DNA of 64,000 nt from Ceraceosorus guamensis (taxonomy: Eukaryota > Basidiomycota > Exobasidiomycetes > Ceraceosorales > Ceraceosoraceae): contig NW_020290032.1 of assembly GCF_003144195.1 (NCBI RefSeq), positions 124,001 through 188,000 on the forward strand, read 5' to 3'. The notes below the pieces were generated by a model. That model had not been told where the DNA came from. It made no database searches and was given only the letters and a program-made list of their open reading frames with translations. The position numbers and the translations under genes were made by a program. Positions 1 through 11,891 of the stretch are shown here, piece by piece (position 1 is the stretch's first letter; each line of letters opens with the position of its first letter).

Positions 1-877
1 TCATCATCTCCCTTGTGTCCGCCGACAGTCTGAAACCATAGATGCACTTGTTCGCCTGTGCCCAGCATTCTGAAGAACGGCGTGCCAAGGTCCTTCTTGG
101 TCTTGTGCCATCCTTGTTCGCGCGTTCCTGGGGCCGGCTGGTTCGCCTTGACTATCTTGACATCTACGACCTTTCTAACGCCTGCTCGACGCGAGCGGCG
201 GTAGAAGATGTAGCGACTCTGTGGCGCAGAGGCGCAGTCTGAGCAACAACCGCACATTGAACGCATACAAGCCACAAACTCACCTCGATGTTTCCAAAAA
301 GCTTGTCAAACACCCCACCGCCCAAAGCGCCTCTTCCCTTTTGCGCGGCCGTGTCAGCGCCCAACGGCCTGTCCACGCGAACCCAGCGACCTAGATTGGC
401 TTCCTTGAGCTGCGAGGAACGGGGCAAACAGGGGCCCAGGCTCAGCAGGCTGCAGCTCTCTACAGTGATGTCCGTGATGGGCGCAGGATTGGGAAGGAGC
501 GGAGCATATGCGTCCAGAGGAAATGAAGGATCCAAGCTTGCATCCAGCGCTTCAGAATCCCAAGCTTCCTGAGCTGTTGCCCCATTCGACGCTTCTCCAT
601 TTTGAGTTTGACTGGTGGATTTCTGATCCGGTCTGACGCTGATTTTGTCATGAGCTTGCCACCCAATCTTGTACCCGCTTAGGGGTTGGCGAATGGTATC
701 ATGGGAAACCCTGTACAGCACCGTCAATACGAATACAAAGGCGGCCCAGATCAAGACGAAACGAAGTGGTGGGCGTTTGCACCATCTGGACTTGCGCTTG
801 TGCTGAGCATAACGCTCTTGCATGTGATACGTTTGAGGGGGGCGAGGCGGAGAGCCTAGCCTGATACCGCGTACCAT
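1..877 (-). CDS. Type II membrane protein with two MABP-like repeats (partial, 3' end off window)
   Basis: Two exons read on the minus strand: 877..284 and 218..1, with a 65-nt intron (donor GTGAGT, acceptor CACAG, phase 0). The coding sequence is still open at base 1, so the C-terminus is missing. Residues about 38-56 form one hydrophobic segment after a basic, cytosolic-looking N-terminus, which suggests a signal-anchor protein. A Ser/Gln/Pro-rich linker follows. The rest resembles two beta-prism repeats of the MABP kind: ITDITVES...GRWVRVDRPLG...RYIFYRRS, then VVDVKIVKANQPAPG...GWHKTKKDLG...VHLWFQT. The spliced frame restores RYIFYRRSRRAG, which supports the intron. The MABP assignment is my pattern match and could be another beta-rich fold. 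It diverges from the DUF4112 gene across an 857-bp spacer. Its function is unknown, probably at an endomembrane or vacuolar surface. Confidence 0.6.
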
Positions 878-1734
878 CTCGAAAAGCTCACAAAAAGCTG
901 TTTTTCGAAATGTCAGGCGATGTCAAGGGAAGCGCTCTGTTTGCTGGAGATGACTGCCCTCGACGGGGGATGGTGGTCGACCGCAAACGACGAGACCACC
1001 TCCAGCCAGAGCAGGTCTTCTGCCAGAGGGCCGGGGTCAGAACGAATGCGCCGCCCGGAAGGTGATGCGGACGAGGTCAGGCTTGGGCGTTACGATGACG
1101 CCGGGCGTGGCTACGGTTTAGTGAGTGTGGGCGTTGCTGTCTTCGGTATGGTATATGAAGGGGTATGCGGGTATATAGGGTAATTACGGTGAAGTGCCAC
1201 AAGTCCGAAATGAAGTTATGAAGTCGTGAATTGTGAATTGTGAATCGTGAATCGTGGAAGCATTCACATTCTTGATTCACGCTTTGGGCCGCGAATTTGT
1301 AATTCCAGATTGCTGATGCTCCCTAGCACTCAAGACTCACTCAAAACTGCAGGCGTGCCGAACGCCCGCCTTGGCTATTTCCCACGTGATTTAGCGCGCA
1401 TGACGCTGCACAGAGGAGAGAGTCGAAAGTCATGAGTGAGTCCGTGCGTTGGACGAAGCTCAGCGCGTGTTAGTTAGCCTCGCGACTTGCGCAACTTCCT
1501 GGTGTCCGCTTCGCCGAAGGTGGTGCTGATGATGCTTTAGGTAGCGTCCGTGTTCAGCGAAGTAAAGGTCGGACTGCAGTCGCGTCTCATTCTTGAAACC
1601 TACATTTCAACGATATACTTGGAGTTTCAAGCTGAAGATACTCACACTACCATGCGCGTGGAAGAGAGATCGTGCATAGGCCATCAAGAAACAAGAAGCG
1701 TTCGAGATTCGGGCCTCCATTCGCAAGCTGAACC
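878..1734. other. Intergenic, divergent promoter region
   Basis: This 857-bp spacer lies between two divergently read genes and should hold both promoters. Near 1225-1256 it carries a run of imperfect GTGAATTGTGAATCGTGAATC units, the intergenic word seen elsewhere in the window. The short open frames across it overlap in several phases and have no conserved content, so I call no gene. Confidence 0.6.
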
Positions 1735-2672
1735 ATGTCATTCCTGGTGCAGCCTCTTCTGAGGAACTTCCTCAACGCGCAGGGTATGGGTGGAGACAGG
1801 CCGAATGCAACTTCAAGCGGAGGTAGCGCAGCAGCTCAGGATGGTGTGCCGGTTCCAAATACCGCCTTCAAAGCGCTGTACATCCCTCCAACATTGAGCG
1901 CACCCAGGACAGATGCGGAAGCCCAAGCGCTGTACAATCATTTGCGCACTGCCAGCTTCTTCTTGGATGCCATGCCTCTACTCACCGACTCTCTTCATCT
2001 GCCCTTCGGCATCGGACTGGACTCTGTCATTGGATTCGTACCCGGCGTGGGGGATTGGATAGGTCTAGTGCTCAGCTTGTACTGCGTCTGGCTAGCCAGT
2101 CTCTTCAAGCTGCCACAGAATGTCATCACCTGGATGGTGAGTGGGACGCATCCCTCGGTGGTGTGGCCGATCCAGGAGCGCACACTGACAATTCTCGTCA
2201 TTCTTTAGCTCATCTTCGTCTTTGTGGATGCATTTGTCGGCATGATCCCCTTTGTGGGTGATGCGCTCGATGTAGCGTTCAAAGTGAGTCAGGGTCTCGG
2301 CGCTGCCCAGGCCTATCAGCGACGAAAGAAGCGAGTCGGCCTCTCACCAATCGTGAATCTGTTCGCGATGTTGCGATTTCCCCTCTTCAGGCGAATCTGC
2401 ACAACTTGTCAGCCTTTGAGGCCCACCTGCTCAGGACGGGCGGGCGGACTGAAGCTGGAACGTTCTCGATAGCCTTTCCTCCTTTCAAGCCTTTTCTGCC
2501 CACCTTGCCCGAACCCATCGGTGTGGGTGTGAGAACATCAGAGGAGCCCACCAGGTCTCTGGGGAGTGCAGCCTGGAGACGTACCGCCCCTCCTTCCACC
2601 GCCGGTGCCGGCACGAACGCTCGTCAAGGCGGTCGATTCAGTCGCATGCCTTGGGGCAGCCGCGCCACATAG
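1735..2672 (+). CDS. DUF4112 domain membrane protein
   Basis: Three exons, 1735..2136, 2209..2283 and 2391..2672, encode 252 residues. Both introns are phase 0 with GTGAGT donors. The core matches DUF4112: an amphipathic segment LDSVIGFVPGVGDWIGLVLS, a second hydrophobic helix, then across intron 1 a repeat of the motif as VDAFVGMIPFVGDALDVAFK, and across intron 2 ANLHNLSAFEAHL, as in the family. The paired PGVGD/PFVGD glycine-aspartate motifs are the family signature. Members are small membrane proteins of fungi and bacteria without an assigned biochemical role. The C-terminal 60 residues are Pro/Arg-rich and look disordered. The start is the first ATG of the frame and lies directly before the family-like N-terminus. 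Confidence 0.88.
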
Positions 2673-2886
2673 GACACAATCGATTCGCGTGGTAACCGCA
2701 AAGCATCGCATTTGATCAATAGGTACAAAGACAACATGGCAAAAAGATGTAGGATCAGCGACACGAGGCAAAAGTGTCCATAAGAGTAGGTCAAGATACG
2801 TTATTAGGGTCGTAGGACGTGCACGAAGCAGAGGCGGCGCGAGCTAGAAGATCGCAAGATGGCGCCTCGCTGGACCTTCTCCTCAA

Positions 2887-5800
2887 TCATTCTAAGAGAG
2901 CGGCATGCGCGCGTTTTGACAGCCTGTGCAAAAGAAACACGCACCTCGTCAGAGTGGTGCGATTGATCGCCGTTCTGCTCGATAAATGCTCACCGTTCGG
3001 AGAGAACATGCACATCGTGTACAGCAATGCGAATGATGACGTTGGCGTAGAAGTCAGAAGCTCGTCTCAGCTTGGCCTCAATGATCGCCCGCAACTCCGC
3101 GGGAAGAGCAGCATAGGCCTCCGAACCTGATGCAGCAGGCGTTGGTGCGAGACCGGTCCGGCCTTCTGCGCGCAGGATTGCGACCAAGTGCGCACCTGCA
3201 AACGCAAGGCACAGCGATTAGCAGAAATCGCATCAGGGCTTCATGTCATCGCCACTCACCTAGCACTTGTGATCGGCTGAACGTGCGGGACAAAGCGTCT
3301 ACGTATGTCGCGGGCGAGTCCACGCCTTTCCCGCCGTTTGTCATGCGATCCAGCCCGCGCGTAAGCTTCGATCCAAAGGAACCGAGACCCTGCGAGCGCG
3401 TGACTTGTTGAGCATCTATCAAGCCATGTCGATCAGCAAGTCCCTGACAAGACTCACCGAAGTCTTTTTGCCGGCCATTGCGTCAATATAGCTCAGCTTT
3501 TTGGCCACATTGTTCTGCGCTTCTACGAGCAAGGCTTCAAACTCTTCCAGCTGCTTTCCAAAGTATGCTCCTTGGGCCACGAGCAAGCCAGGCTCATCGC
3601 CAACTGGCTGAAGCAAAGCCTCACCGGCCGTCTCCAGACCTTGCACCGCGCTTGTGACGAGCAAGAGCACTCGGATCTTGCTTTCCAACGATGAAAGCTT
3701 GGCTCCCTGTTGCGCCCACAACTCCTTGGGCACGTAGAGCTTGCGGGTGACGAAAGCGCCTTTGACGATGCTCAAATGCAGCTGACGCATGAGATGGAAA
3801 GGCCGCAGCGATGGGTCGAAGGGAACTGGCGGAGCGATGGACGATTCCGCTGGTCCACCTCCTACGCCTAACCAGGGCAGAATCGTGACCTTGATGCCAG
3901 ACGCAAACGAAGGATGGCCACGCGATGCCGAGTGCAGACCCGTAGGGAAGACGAAAGACATTGCCGACGCTTGGCTATTTGAGTGAGCTTGCCCTGCTCG
4001 GTCACTGCTCGAGGGGCTGCGACCGGCCGACACTGCTCTAGGCATTGGGTGTAATCTTTGCGTTGCTGCAGCCTGTGCTGCGTTTGTCGAAGCGTACACA
4101 CGGAGGCCCGTCGCGGCTGCACCCGGAGTCAACGGTCCAGCAGGAGAGCCTGGCATAGATGACTTGCGACTTATCCGGGGCATCGGCGGTGCACCTTCGC
4201 CATTCGACGGCAAGAACTGCGCAGGTAAAGGGGGTCGACGATTTCCGGGTTGGGAAGCAGCCCTCTTTCGACCAGCCGAGTCCAGCTGACCTCCAGAATG
4301 AGGTGGCGACGGGACGAAAGATCCATGGGGTCCGGCAGAAGTGCGCTCCATTCTTGGCGAGCTCGAGCTCTTTTCCGAGCCGGTCCGCTGCGCATCGAAA
4401 AAAGTGAGCGCTTCCATTGTGGGAGTGGCAAGCAAGCTGTTGCCCGATAAAGACGCATTAGAACCCGGCGAAGGGGCCCTTGCCGCCGGCATGACGTCCA
4501 GAAAATGCGGCACCTTTTGTCGCCGCTGGCTGATGGTCCCGCGCGAGACCGAAGGGCTTACAAGCAGACGAGGCTGGTTGGGGCTTGAAGCCGCCCCGTT
4601 CATCGTCCCTTTCGCAGCGCTTGCGTTGGGTCCAGTTTGCCTTGACGCGGCGTCGGCCGTGGACTGCGCCAGATCGAGCCGGTGGGCCCCACTCGTCCGG
4701 GGCGTAGAGATCGCAGAGCCCATGTCCGCTGCAGCTGCGTTGACTGCAGCTAAGGCGTTGCTCTCGCTACTAGATCGCCGCTCCATCGTTGTGCCATGGC
4801 TTCTAAGAGGTCGTTCAACGGTGAGTCGTTGACTGACACCAGAGAGAGAGCCTGTAGCTCGGGTCCCCATGTTGGATTGATGCTCGTGCACTCGTCGGGA
4901 TTCGGACGACCGTCCAGGCCGAGAAGAATCGTCTAAAGAGCTCCTGGCAGGCGTACCTGCGCTGCGCAAATCGTCGATTGACAGATTGGGGTCCACATCA
5001 AAGTACGGCGTGGTCGGCGTCTTGAACTCTTCTTCGAGCCCAACAGACAAGGCAGTGCTAGCACGCGTAACGTCGGGAACTCGAAGAGCGCCGGAAGGCA
5101 AGCCAGGCCCAGTGCCTACAGCTGATCTGAACGAGCTTTCTGAATCCGATCGATCTCGATGCGCTTCGTGGTCCCCAGCGTTCGATCGTGGAAGTCTGTG
5201 TCCATTTTCCGCCAATACCTCTTGGTCGTCGAGACTGTCCCAGGTTAAATCCCGTGACCGATTGCGCTGTACCTGCTCAGCTTGTACGGAGATAGAAGGT
5301 GTAGTGAGAGAGCTGCGTGCGACGTCTCTCTTGAAGTCATTTGAGCCCGTCGCCCCTTCTAATGGCCGAGTGTCCGCTCGGAAGTGCGCGTCCGCAGCCT
5401 CGGACTCTGGCTGACGGGGAAATGCGAGCGAAGATTGTATAGTCCCTCGTGACCAGTTTGTTGGGGGCGATTGCTTCGGGACTTGCACATCGGCACTGCG
5501 TTGAGGCGAGCTGTCACCATCTTCAGTTGAAGCGCTAGCGATCTCTTCGTCTGGTTCGTACAACAGTGACAGCAAGCGTATCCGCTCCGCGTACGTGTCG
5601 TGCTACGAGACGAGACGAGACGAGTCGAGAGCAGTCAGCGGTCAGCCTAGCGCCGCGCTCCGACCCTTGCGCGGTTGATAGATGCGACATCGCGAGCACT
5701 TGCAAGTCTACTCACAATGACGCGCAAACGCCTACGCTCTTCCTCGCGGCTGCTCTTGTTCTTCCGCGGCCGATTTGGCGCAATACGATCCATGACTTCT

Positions 5801-8298
5801 TGCAGCAACCTGACGGCCTGCTTGTACGCCGCTATAGCCTCTGGCACGTTGTTATCGCTGTCCATGACTACAGCGCTTTGTGCTTTTTGCAGAGCGATGG
5901 TGAGGACGCTCTTGGAACTCAGAGGTGCACCATTTGCGTTGAGGAGCGAAGCTGGAGAGACGCCAGGTACTGTGCCCATCTCTGCAATATCAGCATCAGA
6001 AAGCATGCCAAAGCGTGGTGAGCCTACATCACTGAGGCCCGGCGTGGGAGGCGGCTGGGATTCATCTACTGGCGCTGCTGCAGCGCTGCCCGTGGGGCGC
6101 ACGCTCCCCGCCGCATTTCCGGAGGTATGACCCGAATAACGAGCATTTTGTGATAGGCGATGCCCTCCAATGCTGGTCCCCGGAGATGTAAGAGAACCCG
6201 CATCGCTCGAGCCGCCCATGGAAGTGTTGTGGCTTCGCTGACTCCATCTGCCATGACGCGAAGCCGATGTGGTTCCAGTAGTGCTCGGACTCGCCTCATC
6301 ATCGGCGTCTAACCCGCTCCCATTCGCTAGCTGCAAGTCCTCCCGGGCATGGGCCAGCACATTCGCAGCGGAAGACTTCGGTTCGTGGGTAGCGCCGTAC
6401 TCGGTCGATGCGTGCCTAGACAGATTGTAGGTCGCTTCTGCTGACCTGACGCTGGTGAGCGCAGGGAGCAGAAGCTCGCGATGCGGTGCAGTGCTCAGTC
6501 GCTGCTCGTTGTGACTTGATCTCGGGGCACTCGAAACGCTTTGCGTTTGTCTGTGATGAGAACTCAAAGCGGGCAAAGGACCATCCTGATTGATGGCGGA
6601 GCCTTCGAACCGATTTGAGTGCGCATTGTCTAGCCTGCCTAAATCCTGCGGTTTTGCACCTTCTCGCCTTGTCGCAGGTGGTCCCGATATGTCACTCCCT
6701 TCAGCTGCGCTGGCCCCGCGTTGGGATGGCAGATCCCAGCTCCTGTCACCGATGATGGATATCCGGTCCGGTTTGTTGTACTGGAGCCTGCTGAGCCTGC
6801 CTCTTCCTGTGCTGCTGATCGTGGAGCTGTCGTTGCTCGTCAGAGATGCAGAAGCGTTCCCCTGACCTCCATATAAGGCCTGAGCTTTGTATGCTGCGCC
6901 TGGACTAATCACATCTCCCGCAGAACTCGTCGACACATCTCCATTGGCAAGATGAGTGGGGGTATTTCCGGTGTAGACGTCATCGATACTTGGCGACATC
7001 AGATCGCCATGAGAAGCCGTCCGGTTCAACGCCCGACGTGGGCTGCTGATGCCAAGCCCTTCGTTCGGACTTCCGCCAGGACTGACAGAAGCTGAATTGG
7101 GTATCGCTTGGTCGGGGATCCTAGTGATGTTGGAGACTTTGCGCCAGAGCTTACTATCGCTTCGACCTTTGTTGTCTGGCCTTGGTCGTGTTGGACTTGG
7201 CGGCGAGGCTCGACTCGCAGGACCGCGAGCACTCTCGTTCTGATCACGATCGCGTGACCTGCTGCGAGATTTGGCAGATCTAGGCGACTTGGACAATGCA
7301 AATGCAGAGCCTAGTCGACCCGGCTCTCGCGGTGATCTCTCGGGTCGCGGAGGCGGCGCCGGCACGGGAGCGGCTCCTTTTGATTGGGAAGTGTGTGCCT
7401 CTTTAAGAGACGAGCCGCCCCATCTTGCTGCCATCGCCGCGACGCTGCCTGTCCTCACTCGCGGCTCGAGTGTGTCAGCCGCAGCAGAAACGTTGGGGCT
7501 GGTTTGCGAAGGCGGCTTCTCTGTCGCGACTGTCGATGATGGGCTAGGAGAGACAGGACTGCTTTTCGATAATTGCCTGCCCGTCGCTGCCGATGCGGTC
7601 CCGCTTTGCTCTGCCACTGCGCGTGACTCCGGTCCGCGCTCCGTCCGCAGCGCATATTTAAAGACGTTTTCGCCATCAGAAGACGTCGAAGGGCTGCTAG
7701 ACGATCCCGCCTGCGCTCTTGCCGGTCGCTCAGAATCTCTAGACTGAGCAGCAACGGGAAACGCTTCGCGCTCGAACGCTGCGGAAGGCTCTCGCGGCGG
7801 TGTTGGGACCGCTCCACTCTTGCCCAACAACGCGCCCAAACGGCTTCCGCGCGAGTTGGGTGCAGGTCGTTCCAAGGCCTTAAGTTTGCCATGTGCGGAA
7901 GCCCTGGGATTGCGCGGGTTCCAGCTATCCCAAGCAGGTTGTCCATCCTGCGCAGGCACGTCTGATGCACCAGAGCTGTCCGTCGAGCCCATCAAGGGTG
8001 ACTCCGTATCCACAGTCTCCCACAGCTCTTCGTCTCGCACCAGAGACCGATTGGACGGGCCACCAGGTGCAGGCTGAGGAGCTCCGCCTCGACCTGCAGA
8101 TGGACTCGCTGGTGCCAAAGACAGTTTGCCAGACACCTGCGCCCTACCGTCAAGGGCCGGAGAACTGGAGGTGGCAGAGCCTGCTTGCGCTGGCGTTCGG
8201 GGTGATGAGGAGAGCTCGTCGAAGGCCAGAAAGGACCGCGTGCCATCCATGCCTGGTGTGGAAGGCAGAAATGTAGACTTGCCGTTTGCTGACGCCAT
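2887..8298 (-). CDS. Very large MIT-domain protein
   Basis: Five exons on the minus strand, 8298..5716, 5602..3458, 3389..3260, 3195..2994 and 2923..2887, stay in phase and give 1,698 residues. The first 790 or so are disordered and rich in Ser, Ala, Pro and Arg. Residues about 799-880 form an MIT three-helix domain: VLTIALQKAQSAVVMDSD, AIAAYKQAVRLLQEVM, then across intron 1 LRVIHDTYAERIRLLSLLYE. MIT domains bind ESCRT-III tails or other trafficking partners. A second disordered stretch of about 450 residues follows, then a conserved helical C-terminal part beginning near VPFDPSLRPFHLMRQLHLSI and ending in LPAELRAIIEAKLRRASDFY. Intron 1 contains a short (GACGA)n run at 5607-5630. The family resembles fungal MIT proteins of unknown role; endosomal or vacuolar trafficking is my inference. 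The last exon codes for only 12 residues and is the least certain. Confidence 0.82.
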
Positions 8299-10283
8299 TG
8301 TGATGTCGCAATGCTGGTAAGGTGCGCAGCGCTCGCAGCTTGTGGGGCAGCAAAGACCAGCGCCGTCGCCGTCGCGGTCGCAAAGTCTGTCTGGCCGACG
8401 TCAAAAGCCTAAAGAAGCCCTGAAATGCCGCCACAGCGGGCTCGCAGCCGAATCCTTAGTCGGAGCCCAGACGCTTCGCTTCTGATGAATCGGTAGTGAT
8501 GGTGAAGATGGGATTCGTGGCGCGAGCTAGAGGTCGTCAAAATTGGCTCGTAAGCTCGGTCGTCACAGCAGCATCGGGTGCGGGTATGTCAACGGACCCC
8601 TTGCAGGTCATTGCGGTTGCAGTGCCAGGCTTTCAGTAGTCAAACCGCTAGCCCGAGCGTCGATGAGGATGCTTACGTAGCGAAAGGTAAGATGCTGGCG
8701 AGTGGTATGCGAATGTATGCCCAGCAAGTGGCTGATGTAGGGCAAGAATGAAGTGGCACTCACGACTGTGTGACCTGTTGAATCGAAATCGAATGCCCAC
8801 ACCAAAGCAGCTTTGACAGCGATGATCTTCATGTGATCACTTCAAATCAACCTCGCGTCCTTAGCGTGCTCGAAAGCATCAGCAGCACTGATCACGCTCA
8901 AGCTCGCGCACGGGTGGACTCCTGCATGCGCATCCATAACCATCAGCAGCAGCGGGGGTTATTCGTGATTATAGGTCACCAGTGTGGGCACGCTATAGCT
9001 GTCGCAGCGCGCACGCGCTGGACAACAACAAGACGGCGCAAATTGGCAACGCGCGCTTACGCGCACGCGTACCGCGTACAACAAGCAGCAAGGCAGGGCA
9101 GCGGGGCAACACAACGTCGTGACGAGTAATCAGCACGCTTCACCCATTCATGCATGTATATTCGTGATTATATAGACACGCACGTCAGCAGCAGAGAAAG
9201 CAAGCGAGCCTTGCATTCAATTTCGCACACGCGCAAATGCAAACATGCGCAGACGCTAAAATTCAAAGCGTCGGTGGCGAGGCGCTCGCGCTTCGCCTCT
9301 CCGCACTTTGCTCGACATCAGTTCAGCGGCTCAGGTGCTGCCCCATCACGTAGCGCTCTCGCATCATGGACGCGGGCGCTCACACGTACAGCCTCTCAGC
9401 ATTCGTGATTCACGATTAACAGAAGAGGTGCGGACCAGAATCAAGAATCTGAAAGGTGAATCCGTCGTGAGTCGTGAGTCACATGCAGCACCTAGTTCAC
9501 TTTGTGCGCGTGCGTATGTGGCCACAGCAGCTGGACCGCGCACCCGCGTGGATCCTGACGCGAGTGCTCTAGCTGGATAGTAGTCACACTTTTAGATTCT
9601 GAAGAGTAGGTGACGAAGATAGAATTCAGGTCGAAGCCGCTCCGACCTCCATGCAGCAGCAGAGTCCTGACGCTCGATCGGCCCATTCAAGATCAGCTAT
9701 ATAGGACGCCAAGTCCGCGAGTGTGGATATTTTGAGCTCCTTTGTCACGTATCGCGGCGCGACTTCGTGCACTGCTGTGCGAGCGCGGATCCGCTGGCTC
9801 TCGCTTTGGGATACACGCGTACGCACCCATCGGGATTGGGGTGCTGTACCCTCGCCGGTGCGCGCGCTCTTGGGCCAGGATCGTCGAGGCGCGTCTCATC
9901 AAGACAATTCTCTGTCCCACCTAAGAGCCCCAATTAACGCTCCGGTGCAAGCAACGCACGTCCCTCTGGACTTCTCCCATCAGACGCTGTGTGATGTCAG
10001 TCGCTAGACGAGCAACGAAGCAGATGTCGACGTTCAGGTCCGACCGCGCCCGGATCGCTGGATGCGGGCACGTCTTTGTAACCTTTCAATGGCCATGACG
10101 CTCGACTGCCTGCTGCCCTTCGGCCAGAGCTGACTGCTCTTCGCCACATCAAGCGGCTACCGGTGATCAAACTTGCTTAGCCGGATTTGAAACGACACAT
10201 GGCAGCGCCTTATCTTTCTCACGCACGGTCAAGTAGCAGGAAAGGATCATCCCATTTGCATGCGTCAAGACCCGGCACACAGG
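8299..10283. other. Intergenic, about 2 kb, no gene recognised
   Basis: I find no conserved protein, tRNA or rRNA here. The region includes the promoter and 5' leader of the MIT gene and the 3' flank of the GST gene. It holds several copies of the intergenic word, for example ATTCGTGATT near 8960 and 9160 and CATTCGTGATTCACGATTAA at 9400-9419, plus CG-rich runs with many CGCG and GCGCAC steps near 9000-9075. Short open frames on both strands overlap each other and have no recognisable domains. Confidence 0.5.
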
Positions 10284-11302
10284 CTAAGGAATTGCTCGAC
10301 CAGCTCTTGTAGCTTGCGCGGCCTCGCTCTGCGCCTACCGACGAAGTTGAAGTCGAGAGGAAGGATCGCGAGGTCAGCGATCTCGAGAATGATTCGAAAC
10401 TCGAGAGGTGAGAGAAAGCGGCAAAACGCACCTCGTCCCGCAGATAACGTCCGTAAATAGGCTCGTAGTTCTCCTTGTCGCTCGTCGTGCTGACGACTGA
10501 AGGATGAGAGAGGATCGCCTTGCGCCATATTTGATACGTCTCGCCCGTTTCCTCTGCTGTGATCGGTCCGCCGCGATGCTTCTCGATGACTGGGTTTTGA
10601 GGTAGATTGCGAGAATTTGCGAGGCGCAGAAGTCATGTCAGTGGCGCTTCTTCTCTTGAAGAGAGCGCACAAGCTTGTCTCGGTGAGACACTCACGATAC
10701 TCGCGAGCAACAAAGGGAGCAAGGTTGATATCGACTGCATCAAGCTCGTCTCCTCCATGGAAAGGACCATTGTGGAGCTTGTCGTCATCGATATACGTAG
10801 CCCATTCTTTGAGGGCATCCGTGTAATCCTTCCTTCCCTGCGCCTGTGCTTGCGAGTCTTGAGCTTGGATGGTCCTGAACCAAGCAGGCACGATCTTCTT
10901 GCTGATCTGATCGATGTGCATCCTGGCCACAGCTTTAGCTTGAGGTGCAGCAGGCAACAGCTTCCTGCTCGACTTGCTATTGCTCCCATCAGCAAAGTCT
11001 TCGAGGAACTCGATTAGGATGTTGGACTCGGCCAGCGTCGATCCTTGGGACTCGATCGCCGGCACCAAACCTTTGGGGTTGATTGCCAGGAAGGAAGGAT
11101 CCTTGTGATAAGGATTAATCTCGATGTATTGAAACGGAATCTGCTTCTCTAGCAGGGCGATCCATGTCCTTTGCACGTAGGGACAGAACCATCCCGCGTA
11201 GAACTTGATTCCTTCCGGTCCAACTTCTGACTGATGCTTGGCCACCACCTCCGACGCCTTGCCAGTGGCGTGAGGGAAAATGTCTGCGTCTGGTAGGCCC
11301 AT
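10284..11302 (-). CDS. Omega-like glutathione S-transferase
   Basis: Three exons on the minus strand: 11302..10696, 10589..10432 and 10334..10284. The N-terminal thioredoxin-like domain shows KFYAGWFCPYVQRTWIAL. Its Cys in CPYVQR is the omega-class catalytic position, which uses cysteine rather than serine or tyrosine. Next come NPKGLVPAIE, the cis-Pro motif, and LAESNILIEFLED, the gamma-glutamyl binding Glu-Ser pair. The C-terminal helical domain ends across introns as HPSVVSTTSDKENYEPIYGR then YLRDEAQSEAAQ, typical of fungal GSTs near 300 residues. Such enzymes act as thiol transferases, reductases or in detoxification, usually in the cytosol. I chose the ATG at 11302; an in-frame ATG at 11359 would add 19 residues that could serve as a targeting peptide. 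Confidence 0.9.
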
Positions 11303-11891
11303 GGTTGCGCTTCGTTGAAGAGTGAGAGCTTGAATGTATTGATTCGATGCTTGAATCAAGCTTGTTGGTCGTGGGAGGGCGACGAGCCCGGGGCGTTTAT
11401 ATATTGATTCACATATCTAGCCTGCACACAAAGAGCCGTGACAGGGATTCGAGGCAAAGAGCACGCAATTTGCCCAAGTCGTGCGTCGAGGGTGAGCCAT
11501 ACAATCACGAATTACCGCGGTATATGTCCTTCCATCAGCTCATCTCGCCGCGCAGAGAGGTGAGTGAGGTGGAGGTTGGTATATACAGTAGAGAGGTAAG
11601 TGAAGTGGAGGTCCCGATTCACGATTGCGTTCGGCCGTTGAGCACGCAGTCGTGAGTGGGGCACGTGACGCCTGCATGGCATGTGGTGTTCCTCATGCCC
11701 GCTTCTTCGCAGCCATCAAAAGTGCCAACCGAGAGAAGAGCATCCGCGCCTTTAGACCGCATCAATCACGCACGATCACACACAACCAGCGTTCAATTCC
11801 GCCAAAAGACTAATCATCAGGTCTCTGACTGCTGGAGGAGCGGTAAGCTTGCATCTCTTTCTGGCATACAAAGGCCCGTGTAGCCCTCACG
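11303..11891. other. Intergenic, divergent promoters with a short direct repeat
   Basis: This 589-bp spacer lies between two divergently read genes. It contains a two-copy imperfect direct repeat (11554-11576 and 11590-11612), the intergenic word near 11500 and 11615, and otherwise no coding signal I can support. If the GST gene starts at 11359, its first 57 bases are coding. Confidence 0.55.
11554..11612 (+). repeat. Two-copy direct repeat, 36-bp spacing
   Basis: A 23-bp unit beginning AGAGAGGTGAGTGAGGTGG recurs after 36 bp with two changes (AGAGAGGTAAGTGAAGTGG). It is followed directly by the GATTCACGATT word. It sits in the spacer between two divergent genes, so a regulatory role is possible but not shown. 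Confidence 0.7.

Noticed and set aside
3789-5414. Several plus-strand frames opposite the MIT gene
   Set aside because: Shadows of the disordered Ser/Ala/Pro-rich coding region; no domain in any of them.
8608-8832. 75-codon minus frame with a possible GTGAGT donor, upstream of the MIT gene
   Set aside because: No downstream exon in phase could be found and the peptide has no recognisable domain.
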